27,500 nt of DNA, from contig JACVTC010000003.1 of the NCBI GenBank assembly GCA_016946835.1, positions 1,277,501-1,305,000 on the forward strand, written 5' to 3'. Position 1 is the first letter of the stretch; every line of letters starts with the position of its first letter. Shown here one piece after another: positions 20,313 to 27,500 of the stretch. Made by a program: the position numbers and the translations under genes. The stretch comes from Neocallimastix lanati (nom. inval.) (lineage: Eukaryota; Neocallimastigomycota; Neocallimastigomycetes; Neocallimastigales; Neocallimastigaceae). The notes below the pieces were generated by a model. The model had not been told where the DNA came from, made no database searches, and was given only the letters and a program-made list of their open reading frames with translations.

Positions 20313-20338
20313 AAAAATCCATTTACTTTTGTAAAAAA

Positions 20339-20385
20339 TATAAATAGCTGTTGATTTTCGTCTTTAGAAAATCAAGAGTTATTAT
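20339..20385 (+). promoter_or_regulatory. LTR3 core promoter: TATAAATAG plus hairpin
   Basis: The TATA box is at 20339-20347. A 9-bp stem follows (TTGATTTTC 20351-20359, GAAAATCAA 20367-20375, 7-nt loop), then GAGTTATTATT. It is oriented rightwards, into element B. Confidence 0.6.
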
Positions 20386-20710
20386 TTTAAGAAAAATATA
20401 ATAACAATAAAAGACATTAATATTTCAATTAATATAAAATAGTTATTTTAAAATTTGTCAAAAAAAAATAATAAAATATTTAATAATAAAATAAATTAAT
20501 AAAGTTCTTTTAATAAAAACATATTTTATTTTATTTCTCTTTTCATTTAAGGTCTATTATATTTTCTTATAATAAACTCTAATTTTAAAGATAAGTATTA
20601 AATTCTTATTTTTATTTTAATTTTTATTTTATTTTTTAATTAATCTTAATAGTTTAGTTAATATTAATTATAAATAATAATTTCTATAATTTATAGAAAT
20701 TATTACAAAG

Positions 20711-21384
20711 TGACAAATGTTGATTATTATCTTAATTTAGAATTTACTTCTAAGAGTGATAATAATTTGTCAATTAAAAGGGTAGTTATTAACACAAAAA
20801 TGTTAATTAAAACACTACAGTTTAAAATAAGAAAAGAATATTTGTTTTTTTTTTATAATAAAACTTTATTTATCAATATAAAATTGTACTTTTTATTATT
20901 TTGAATATTTATATTCTTAATAAAAAGTATTTAAAATAAATGAGAATAAAAGAAAATAATTTATTAAAACTTAAATTTTAAATTTTTAATTCTTGAATTC
21001 TGATTTTTTATTTTTAAAGAAATATTTACATGTTTTTATATTTTTCTTTTAAGTTTAAATTATTTAAAATAAAACTATATAATTATTTTAAGTAAACACT
21101 TTTAAGATAAAATAAACAATTTTGTTATTATTAATAAGTTTCTTTTTAATTAATATTAATATCAATTTAAACTGAGATTTAATTTAAAATCGTTAAAGTA
21201 AAATAAAAGAATAATTTAATATAAAATACATTGTTCTTTAAATTAAAATAATATTTATTTAATAATTTTAAATCTTTTAATTTATTTTTATTAAAATATT
21301 ATTTTATAATTATCAATAACTAATTAAGAGGGTTATTATTCCATTTTATTGATTTTTCTTAATTTATAATTTGGTTATTTATCA
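20711..21384 (-). mobile_element. 3' LTR of element B, 674 bp
   Basis: Ends are TGACAA and TTATCA (TG...CA, imperfect inverted repeats). The right end is fixed by the adjoining polypurine tract, the left end by identity with the 5' LTR from 27085. The last 10 bp of pol, including its stop codon, lie inside the LTR. The left terminus folds on itself: TGACAA (20711-20716) with TTGTCA (20767-20772), and ATTATTATC (20723-20731) with GATAATAAT (20758-20766). Confidence 0.88.
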
Positions 21385-24300
21385 ATTCCTCCACCATCAG
21401 ATTGAACTTCGTCTCTTGAAGTTGTAATATTTTCTTCTCTTATTGTATATGGATAAACATTTTTAATATGTACGTTTCTTGCAAGTAATTTTCCAGTTTG
21501 TGGGTCTTCTAATACTACTGTGTTGAATTTTGGTTCTTTTACAACCCTAAATGGTCCGTAAAAGTAAGGGTCTAACTTTGTCCTGTTAATTAATCTTATC
21601 ATCACATAGTCTCCAATTTTGTATTGTTTCTTTAAGGCTTTATTGAAACCTATTCTGTGTTCCCAATATTTATTAGCATATTCTGAATATCCTATTGCTT
21701 CTTTTACCCATTTGTAATGTCTTAAAAATCTTCGAAAATTAAATTCGTCTTCTGTTTCTCCTTCTTCTTGGTGAATATCCGGAAACATGATTTCCATTGG
21801 CCAAGTATCCCTTCTTCCATATAATAGTTCAAAACTGCTGAATTTAGTTTTTGAACTTTTTGTTGTTCTAAGTGCCCATAAGACTGATGGAAGACATTCG
21901 TCCCATTCCTGTTCTTCCGTTATTAATAATCGTAATATTTTTCCAATCTCTCTATTTCTGTTTTCTATCATTCCATTTGATTGTGGATGGTGTGGTGCAA
22001 TAAAATGTACCCATGATCCATATAAATCGATCATCATTTTTGTGATATCCGAAATGAATGAGGATCCATTGTCTGTTATGATTATTTCTGGTGGTCCATG
22101 TCTTGCTATTACTTCTGTTAAAAATTTAATTACCTGTTCTGATTTAATATCTGGTATAGCTTTGGCTTCTGGCCATTTAGTAAAGTAATCAACTAAAGTA
22201 ATTATATATTTATTACCTTGTTTTGTGGCTGGTAACGGTCCGATAATATCTAGTCCTACTCTGGTAAAAGGTTTTTCAATTGGTGTAATATGATCTTCTG
22301 TATTTTGTGGTAGTGATTTGGGTCTAAATAGTTGACACTTGTGGCATGATCGAACCCACATTCTAACATCGTTCCATATTCCAGGCCAGTAGTATGATTC
22401 TAAAATTCTTAAAGTAGTCTTTTCAGCACCTTCATGGCCGACGTTATGAGCTCTATCAATAATATCTTTCTTGTCTTCATCTCTATAAATGACTTTTAAA
22501 TATAAATCGTTTTTTTTATAATATAAAGTGTTATCTATTATTTGATAATTTTTGCTAAAATATTTTCTTATACCTTCTGGTAAGTCTAAATCTCTTGGGT
22601 TGATATCACTTAAAATAGCATTAATACAATTTGTAACACTTTCATTTTGTTTTGATGGTAATCTAGATAAAGCATCTGCGAATATGTTAGACTTTCCTTT
22701 TTCGTATATTAATTTTATTTTATATTTATTAAATTCTTCTATCCATCTAAAATGTCTATTTTTGGTTGGTATGCTATTTTCAAAAAAACCTAAAAGTGGC
22801 TTATGGTCAGTAATTACTGTTGTTATTTGTTTATTACTTACAATATATTCGCGGAATTTCTTTAAACTATAAATAACTGCTAAGCCTTCCAAATCGGTTA
22901 TAGAATAATTTTCTTCTGCAGGCTTTAAGGATCTGCTAACACAATAAATTGGATGTTCCAATTTATCTTCCTCCCGTTGCAAGAGTACACCCCCGATTCC
23001 TTTGATAGAAGCATCTGTTCTAATAATGAATGGCCTATTGAAATCAGGAAAGGCAAGTATTGGATCTTTCAAGAGACAATTTCTTAAATCTTCAAATGCT
23101 AAGGTACAATCATTATTCCAATTGTAATTATTATTTTTCTTTAAAAGTTTGAATAGTGGACTAGCTCTAATAGAAAAGTTTTTTATAAATTTTCTGTAAT
23201 AACTTACCAAACCAAGAAATGATCTTAATTGAGAAATATTCTTTGGGTTTTCCCATAAGGCAATACTTTGGACTTTTGATGGTGCAGTTTTTAATCCATC
23301 AGCTGTTAGTACATGTCCTAAAACTTCGACTTTTTCTTTAAAAAATTGACACTTTTGTAAATTTATTGATAAATTATATTTTGAGAATATATCGAATACT
23401 AATTTTAAGTGTTTTATGTGCTCTTTTAAATTCTTAGAATAAACCACGATATCGTCAATATAGACAAATAAGCATTCACCTATTAATGGTAGCAATATCC
23501 GATTCATTTCTCGTTGGAATGTCGCTGGCGCATTTGTGAGTCCAAAAGGCATTACTAAAAAATTGTAATTTCCAAATTTTGTGGTGAATGATGTTTTCTC
23601 GATATCTTTCTTATTCATTGGTATTTGGTGGTAACCAGAAAATAAATCCAATGCGGAAAATATTTTTGCACCCTTTACTGATGTTACTAATTCGTCAATG
23701 AGAGGCAAGGCATAAGAATCTTTTATTGTAATATTATTCAGTTTTCTATAATCAATACACATTCTCCATTTTCCATTTTTCTTTTGAACAAGTAATACTG
23801 GGAATGCCCATGGTGAATGGGAAGGTTCTATTAGTCCTTTGTTTAATAATGATATTATTTCCTCCTTAAGAATATTTGAATGTTCCTTTGATAATTTGTA
23901 CGGTTTTAATTTTATTGGTACATTGGTAGTTGTTATTATATTATGAGGATGCAAATTTGCAGTTGTTAATTGAGAAAGAGAAGTTGCCATACACTTTTGA
24001 TTATTTAATATTAAAATTTTAAATTCTTCCTTTATTTCAATTGGTACTTCGTTAATTATTTCGTTAAGAGTGTTCATAAATTCATTTTCTTCTTCGTTTG
24101 AAATAATAATTGAATTAATTAAAGGTATGTCCTGTTTACTATTAATAATTTCGCTAACTTTAATTAAACCTTTATCAGTCTTCTTGTAAATAAAATCATC
24201 ATCTGGGTCAATTAATAATCTATATTTCTTTTGTATACTTCTTCCTATAATTAAATCATAATAATTATTTGTATAGTCTATAATATAAAATTTTTCATTA

Positions 24301-25298
24301 ATAGTTAAATTTTCACATATTTTTAATTTTATAGTTGTATAATATTGAGTTGGTATTAATGTTCCGTCAGCTAGAGCAATGGTAATTGTTTCGTCAGTTT
24401 TTACTATGTTATTTAATTCAGTTTTATTAAAACTTTCTAAGGTAATTATATTAATATTTGCACCAGTATCAAATAATACTTTAAAAGGTTGGTTATTTAT
24501 TTCCCCAATGATAATCGGTATATTAAAATTCGCTATAGAACATAAAATTCTTTCTACTCTTGGCTTTAGACCCTGTTCCAATTCTTTTCTTATTGCTGGA
24601 CTTGCTGCTAATAGCTGTGCTAAATTAATTTTTGGATAGATTGATTTGATTTCTTCAATAATATTAAACTTTTGTTCTTTATCTAATAATTTTATTTCAG
24701 TCATATTCCTTTTAGTAATAAATTTTGTTGGCTTATTTTCATTATAATTATCTTTATCTAAATCAATTACATTATTTGTTTTTATTTCATTTTTATTTTT
24801 ATAATTTTCATTATCTTTATTACTATTATCATTTTTATTATCATCATTATTCTTATTATCATAATTATTTTTATTATTTTTATTATTTTTATTATTTGTA
24901 TTATTTGTATTATTTGTATTATTGGTATTATTTGTATTATTTGTATTATTGGTATTATTTGTATTATTTGTATTATTTGTATTATTTGTATTATTATCAT
25001 TATTATTACTAATTCCATTACTGTCATTATTATTAATAATACCATCATAACTATGATTATTATTAAGATTTATACTTTCCTCAAGATTATTTTTATTTTC
25101 TATTTCTTGATTATTATTAGTTTCGTTATTTTCATTCTGGTTGGAGTATTCTTCTTCATTATCATCTATATCCATGGCTCTTCTTCTTTTGTCTCTAATT
25201 TCTCTTTTTTGTTGTTTTACTATTTTAATTTTGGGTTGGTTTAATATTGAAGGTTTAATAATTGATTTATTTGATAATTTTATTTTGTTTTTATTCAA
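21375..25298 (-). CDS. pol: Pol polyprotein of element B: protease, RT, RNase H, integrase
   Basis: 1307 residues from the first usable codon in the main frame; in life it would be made as a Gag-Pol fusion by -1 frameshifting. Residues 15-45 are a basic KQQKREIRDKRRR linker. About 100-136 is an Asn-Asn-Thr array. Protease DTGA is at 277-280. The reverse transcriptase (about 450-690) has CIDYRKLN with D516, MPFGLTNAPATFQ and YIDD at 613-616. RNase H has TDAS at 761-764 and ITDHKPLL. Integrase has HX3H (951, 955), CX2C (985, 988), D1017, D1076 and E1112 (D,D35E), then a GPF-type C-terminal module (YFYGPFRVV). There is no chromodomain. All catalytic residues seem present. The frame upstream of 25298 closes because an A9 run (25318-25326) is one base short. 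Confidence 0.92.
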   Translation of the reverse strand: MNKNKIKLSNKSIIKPSILNQPKIKIVKQQKREIRDKRRRAMDIDDNEEEYSNQNENNETNNNQEIENKNNLEESINLNNNHSYDGIINNNDSNGISNNNDNNTNNTNNTNNTNNTNNTNNTNNTNNTNNTNNTNNKNNKNNKNNYDNKNNDDNKNDNSNKDNENYKNKNEIKTNNVIDLDKDNYNENKPTKFITKRNMTEIKLLDKEQKFNIIEEIKSIYPKINLAQLLAASPAIRKELEQGLKPRVERILCSIANFNIPIIIGEINNQPFKVLFDTGANINIITLESFNKTELNNIVKTDETITIALADGTLIPTQYYTTIKLKICENLTINEKFYIIDYTNNYYDLIIGRSIQKKYRLLIDPDDDFIYKKTDKGLIKVSEIINSKQDIPLINSIIISNEEENEFMNTLNEIINEVPIEIKEEFKILILNNQKCMATSLSQLTTANLHPHNIITTTNVPIKLKPYKLSKEHSNILKEEIISLLNKGLIEPSHSPWAFPVLLVQKKNGKWRMCIDYRKLNNITIKDSYALPLIDELVTSVKGAKIFSALDLFSGYHQIPMNKKDIEKTSFTTKFGNYNFLVMPFGLTNAPATFQREMNRILLPLIGECLFVYIDDIVVYSKNLKEHIKHLKLVFDIFSKYNLSINLQKCQFFKEKVEVLGHVLTADGLKTAPSKVQSIALWENPKNISQLRSFLGLVSYYRKFIKNFSIRASPLFKLLKKNNNYNWNNDCTLAFEDLRNCLLKDPILAFPDFNRPFIIRTDASIKGIGGVLLQREEDKLEHPIYCVSRSLKPAEENYSITDLEGLAVIYSLKKFREYIVSNKQITTVITDHKPLLGFFENSIPTKNRHFRWIEEFNKYKIKLIYEKGKSNIFADALSRLPSKQNESVTNCINAILSDINPRDLDLPEGIRKYFSKNYQIIDNTLYYKKNDLYLKVIYRDEDKKDIIDRAHNVGHEGAEKTTLRILESYYWPGIWNDVRMWVRSCHKCQLFRPKSLPQNTEDHITPIEKPFTRVGLDIIGPLPATKQGNKYIITLVDYFTKWPEAKAIPDIKSEQVIKFLTEVIARHGPPEIIITDNGSSFISDITKMMIDLYGSWVHFIAPHHPQSNGMIENRNREIGKILRLLITEEQEWDECLPSVLWALRTTKSSKTKFSSFELLYGRRDTWPMEIMFPDIHQEEGETEDEFNFRRFLRHYKWVKEAIGYSEYANKYWEHRIGFNKALKKQYKIGDYVMIRLINRTKLDPYFYGPFRVVKEPKFNTVVLEDPQTGKLLARNVHIKNVYPYTIREENITTSRDEVQSDGGGIDK
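21385..21395 (-). other. Polypurine tract of element B
   Basis: On the minus strand GGTGGAGGAAT directly precedes the LTR start TGATAAATAA. It overlaps the end of pol and encodes its Gly-Gly-Gly near the C-terminus. Confidence 0.7.
24891..24990. repeat. 9-bp coding minisatellite, about 11 units, in pol
   Basis: The plus strand repeats ATTATTTGT with a few ATTATTGGT variants. On the coding strand it gives an Asn-Asn-Thr array at about residues 100-136, between the basic linker and the protease. The same region in element A has only a few Asn residues. Confidence 0.85.
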
Positions 25299-25317
25299 TT
25301 GATTTGAAGTTGTAATC

Positions 25318-25326
25318 TTTTTTTTT
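25318..25326 (-). other. A9 run that breaks the pol frame of element B
   Basis: After the -1 shift the frame runs ATT AAT GCC GCA CAA AAA AAA AGA and hits TGA at 25295-25297. The main pol frame lies one further base back. Ten A would join them without any stop, as in element A's intact homologous segment. Explanations are a recent deletion, a sequencing error or slippage at the run. Confidence 0.8.
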
Positions 25327-25379
25327 GTGCGGCATTAATTGTGTATATGTTATTGTTATTATTGGAATTTATTGTATTT

Positions 25380-25429
25380 GCAATTTTATTTATATTGGGA
25401 GATTGCGTACTCCCATTATTTATTTTAAA
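25380..25429 (-). promoter_or_regulatory. Element B -1 ribosomal frameshift signal (heptamer plus pseudoknot)
   Basis: Gag ends CGT TTA AAA TAA, with slippery heptamer TTTAAAA at 25423-25429. Spacer 7 nt (25416-25422). Stem 1 TGGGAG (25410-25415) with CTCCCA (25396-25401). Loop 1 TAC. Stem 2 GCAAT (25402-25406) with ATTGC (25380-25384). Loop 3 is 11 nt, A/T only. Stem 1's outer pair is T-A where element A has C-G, a compensatory change. Confidence 0.86.
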
Positions 25430-26370
25430 CGTTCATCATTTTGTTCAGATTCTGGGCAGTCAACTTCATTATGTCCGATCCTCATACAATTTACGCAAAA
25501 ATTAATTTTTAAGTCAGAGAGCTTTTGTGTTATTTCTTTTATTTCTTCATCATTTATGTTTTGTTTTGCATTATTTCTATTATTATTAGTATTTTTATTT
25601 AATTGTTCTTTATATTGATAATAATTATTGTACTTATTATTGTAGTTACTATTATAGGATTTATTATTATAAAAATTTTTATTTTGATATCCATACGTTG
25701 AACTATTAGCGTTATTATTATTTCCTTCCTTATTTTTATTATTTGGAAAATAAAAATTAATATAAGAACTTTCGGATTGCCTTTTTGTAGAATTATGGCT
25801 AGTAGTTTTCTCTTTTGAAGGATTTTTATTTTTATTTTCTTTAATAAGGTTCATAATCTTTTCTTTCTTCGAAGTGATTTTCTGAGCTTCTTCTAAGGTT
25901 GTTGGTTCTTCCTCCATTAAGCTTTCGTATATTTTATTCCAATTACGAAAAGCATTTATATAATAAGATGTTACGATAACATCTGAGATTACCACAGTTT
26001 TACTTATTTGGTTTAGCAATTCAGAGAATCGTATGTCAAAGTCTGTAATTGTTTCATCTTTACGTATAGTAATAGATGAAAGTTCCAGAAGTCTGGAATT
26101 CTTTGACGCAGTTTTCTTATAATACTTTGCTAAATTTGTTAATATAGTATCATATTCATCTGGTATTTTTTTATTTAGAGAATTATAAACTATTGTCCTT
26201 GCAACACCATCTGTTATTGCAATTAAATAATCTATTTTCTCTCTTTCTTCGCTTACTTTAAAAGTAAGACACCAATGTTCGAATGCAAACTTCCATTCAT
26301 CGAATACAACTTTTGTTTTTCCGAGAATGGGAAGTCTGTTGAACGTTATTAATTTTATTTGATTTTCCAT
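25420..26370 (-). CDS. gag: Gag of element B (Ty3/gypsy-type)
   Basis: 316 residues, full length and uninterrupted. Residues 1-180 form a capsid-like helical part starting ITFNRLPILGKTKV and containing DEWKFAFEHWC, the same motif as in element A. An Asn/Tyr-rich linker fills about 195-275. One CCHC zinc knuckle follows at C292, C295, H300 and C305. The start ATG (26368-26370) directly follows 25 A on the coding strand; no earlier in-frame ATG fits. The stop codon abuts the slippery heptamer, so most ribosomes end here and a minority continue into pol. It would assemble particles and bind element RNA. Confidence 0.92.
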   Translation of the reverse strand: MENQIKLITFNRLPILGKTKVVFDEWKFAFEHWCLTFKVSEEREKIDYLIAITDGVARTIVYNSLNKKIPDEYDTILTNLAKYYKKTASKNSRLLELSSITIRKDETITDFDIRFSELLNQISKTVVISDVIVTSYYINAFRNWNKIYESLMEEEPTTLEEAQKITSKKEKIMNLIKENKNKNPSKEKTTSHNSTKRQSESSYINFYFPNNKNKEGNNNNANSSTYGYQNKNFYNNKSYNSNYNNKYNNYYQYKEQLNKNTNNNRNNAKQNINDEEIKEITQKLSDLKINFCVNCMRIGHNEVDCPESEQNDERLK

Positions 26371-26395
26371 TTTTTTTTTTTTTTTTTTTTTTTTT
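26370..26395 (-). other. Poly(A) leader directly before the gag ATG of element B
   Basis: 26 consecutive T on the plus strand, the first being part of the ATG, give 25 A just before AUG in the mRNA. This parallels element A (29 A). Confidence 0.75.
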
Positions 26396-26464
26396 ATATA
26401 TATTTTTATTTTATTTTATTTTACTTATATATGCTACTTTATTGTATCACTATATATGTATATT

Positions 26465-26507
<43 letters not shown>

Positions 26508-26703
26508 TATATATATATTATTTACTTATATTATTTGTATTATTTTACTTATTTATATTTATATTATTTAACTTATTTATATTATTTAACTTATTTTATT
26601 ATTTTCTTCATTTAATATATATTATCTTTTCTTTGTTTTATATATAAACTAAGATTAATTTTTAATATCTAAAAATTATATATTATTACTAGTTCTATAA
26701 TGG

Positions 26704-26770
<67 letters not shown>

Positions 26771-27046
26771 ATAATTAATTATAATTTAATTTACTATATT
26801 TTTATTAATTGTGTAACTTATAATTTTTTTTAAAATAATTATATCAATAATTTTAAATTAATTATTACATTAATCTATTTTAATTAATTTCTGCTAAATA
26901 TTTTATAACTATGATTTAATGGTTTTCTTTTATTTATTATTAATTTTCACTTAAGTATTTTACCTCATTGGGTTTTACATAAGAATAACTTTAATTACCT
27001 CATTGGGTTTTAATTTTTTTTTTTTTTTATAGAATAAAGAATTCTA
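26396..27046 (-). other. 5' untranslated leader of element B, AT-rich
   Basis: About 650 bp between the poly(A) leader and the primer-binding region. It is mostly AT repeats and further T runs (about 26467-26504 and 26727-26766), with no gene. Two copies of TACCTCATTGGGTTTTA lie at 26961-26977 and 26996-27012 (the second ends TTTAA). Confidence 0.6.
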
Positions 27047-27060
27047 CTTACCTCACCGGG
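26961..27060 (-). repeat. Three ACCTCAYYGGG repeats in the leader of element B
   Basis: TACCTCATTGGG occurs at 26961 and 26996, and TACCTCACCGGG at 27049-27060. On the coding strand they read CCCRRTGAGGTA, the third continuing as GAGGTAAGT, a perfect-looking 5' splice site. They stand out in sequence almost devoid of G and C. Confidence 0.6.
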
Positions 27061-27066
27061 CTTAGT

Positions 27067-27081
27067 TAGGATTCTCCACCA
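27067..27081 (-). other. Primer-binding-site candidate of element B
   Basis: On the minus strand the LTR ends TTGTCA, then a 3-nt spacer AAC, then TGGTGGAGAATCC. A site starting TGG just inside the 5' LTR fits pairing with a tRNA 3' CCA end. The implied tRNA end (GGATTCTCCACCA) is not one I can name. Confidence 0.5.
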
Positions 27082-27084
27082 GTT

Positions 27085-27500
27085 TGACAAATGTTGATTA
27101 TTATCTTAATTTAGAATTTACTTCTAAGAGTGATAATAATTTGTCAATTAAAAGGGTAGTTATTAACACAAAAATGTTAATTAAAACACTACAATTTAAA
27201 ATAAGAAAAGAATATTTGTTTTTTTTTTATAATAAAACTTTATTTATCAATATAAAATTGTACTTTTTATTATTTTGAATATTTATATTCTTAATAAAAA
27301 GTATTTAAAATAAATGAGAATAAAAGAAAATAATTTATTAAAACTTAAATTTTAAATTTTTAATTCTTGAATTCTGATTTTTTATTTTTAAAGAAATATT
27401 TACATGTTTTTATATTTTTCTTTTAAGTTTAAATTATTTAAAATAAAACTATATAATTATTTTAAGTAAACACTTTTAAGATAAAATAAACAATTTTGTT
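27085..27500 (-). mobile_element. 5' LTR of element B, partial (window end)
   Basis: TGACAAATGTTGATT onward is collinear with 20711-21126 at an offset of 6374, with one substitution (27194). About 258 bp of it, including its far end and the right target duplication, lie beyond the window. Confidence 0.92.

Larger units (their letters stand above)
19912..20707 (+). mobile_element. LTR3: 3' LTR of element C, 796 bp
   Basis: It starts TGTAAGAAAT just after the polypurine tract and ends ATTATTACA. It contains, in order: a terminal inverted repeat pair TAAGAAAT/ATTTCTTA (19914-19956), a 39-bp tandem duplication (20048-20123), interleaved inverted repeats (20258-20312), a TATA box TATAAATAG (20339-20347), a hairpin (20351-20375), GAGTTATTATT, and a palindrome at the right end (20679-20701). 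The same set of parts in LTR1 and LTR2 assigns those solo LTRs to element C's family. Confidence 0.85.
20711..27500 (-). mobile_element. Element B: nearly complete young Ty3/gypsy LTR retrotransposon
   Basis: From the left: 3' LTR (20711-21384), polypurine tract, pol, frameshift signal, gag, poly(A) leader, untranslated leader, primer-binding-site candidate, and 5' LTR from 27085, cut by the window end. The two LTRs can be compared over about 416 bp and I see one difference (G at 20820, A at 27194), so insertion was recent. The only visible lesion is a one-base frame break in an A9 run. The left flank is CAAAG (20706-20710), the expected place for a 5-bp target duplication, which overlaps the last two bases of LTR3. 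The right flank is outside the window. Confidence 0.88.

Noticed and set aside
20710-20904. 64-codon open frame repeated at 27084-27278 as a duplicated gene
   Set aside because: The duplication is the two LTRs of element B; the frame has no ATG start and no family features.
21787-22188. 133-codon plus-strand open frame inside pol of element B (also 22552-22872, 24379-24639)
   Set aside because: These are antisense shadows of the integrase, RNase H and protease coding sequence.

Overview
The window is extremely AT-rich eukaryotic DNA: long A/T homopolymers, AT microsatellites, an Asn-rich low-complexity protein tail, one short intron and many degraded retroelements. This fits an anaerobic gut fungus (Neocallimastigomycota). 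That assignment is inference; another very AT-rich protist or fungus cannot be excluded.

Layout. 1-1550 holds decayed retroelement relics: a LINE reverse-transcriptase N-terminal fragment, then a gag-like relic. 1551-7664 is gene-free AT-rich sequence. 7665-9456 (+) is the only host gene I can support, a two-exon PQ-loop membrane protein of the SLC66A2/PQLC1 type with a long Asn/Ser-rich tail. 9457-12232 is AT-rich sequence with scars that look like old polypurine tracts.

12233-27500 is a nest of Ty3/gypsy-type LTR retrotransposons. Element A (- strand) has gag, protease, a scrap of RNase H and the integrase tail, but its reverse transcriptase and integrase core are deleted. Its left LTR appears to be interrupted by two related solo LTRs (LTR1, LTR2), each with a perfect 5-bp target duplication, inserted only 2 bp apart. 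Element C (+ strand) is a 5'-truncated pol of a different Ty3/gypsy lineage with its 3' LTR (LTR3). Element B (- strand) is young and almost complete: LTR - primer-binding-site candidate - structured leader - gag - pol - polypurine tract - LTR. Its visible LTR parts differ at one position in about 416. It begins 3 bp beyond the end of LTR3, and its second LTR runs off the window.

How the parts work together. In A and B, gag and pol are joined by a textbook -1 ribosomal frameshift signal: a UUUAAAU/UUUAAAA heptamer, a 6-7 nt spacer and an H-type pseudoknot, conserved in both copies with a compensatory pair change. Gag would be the main product and Gag-Pol the minor one. In both, the gag AUG directly follows a 25-29 nt poly(A) run. 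LTR1, LTR2 and LTR3 share an architecture: palindromes next to both LTR ends, a pair of interleaved inverted repeats (pseudoknot-capable) in U3 with covarying arms, then a TATA box, a hairpin and a common GAGTTATTATT block. These covarying LTR structures and the frameshift cassette are the most interesting signals in the window.
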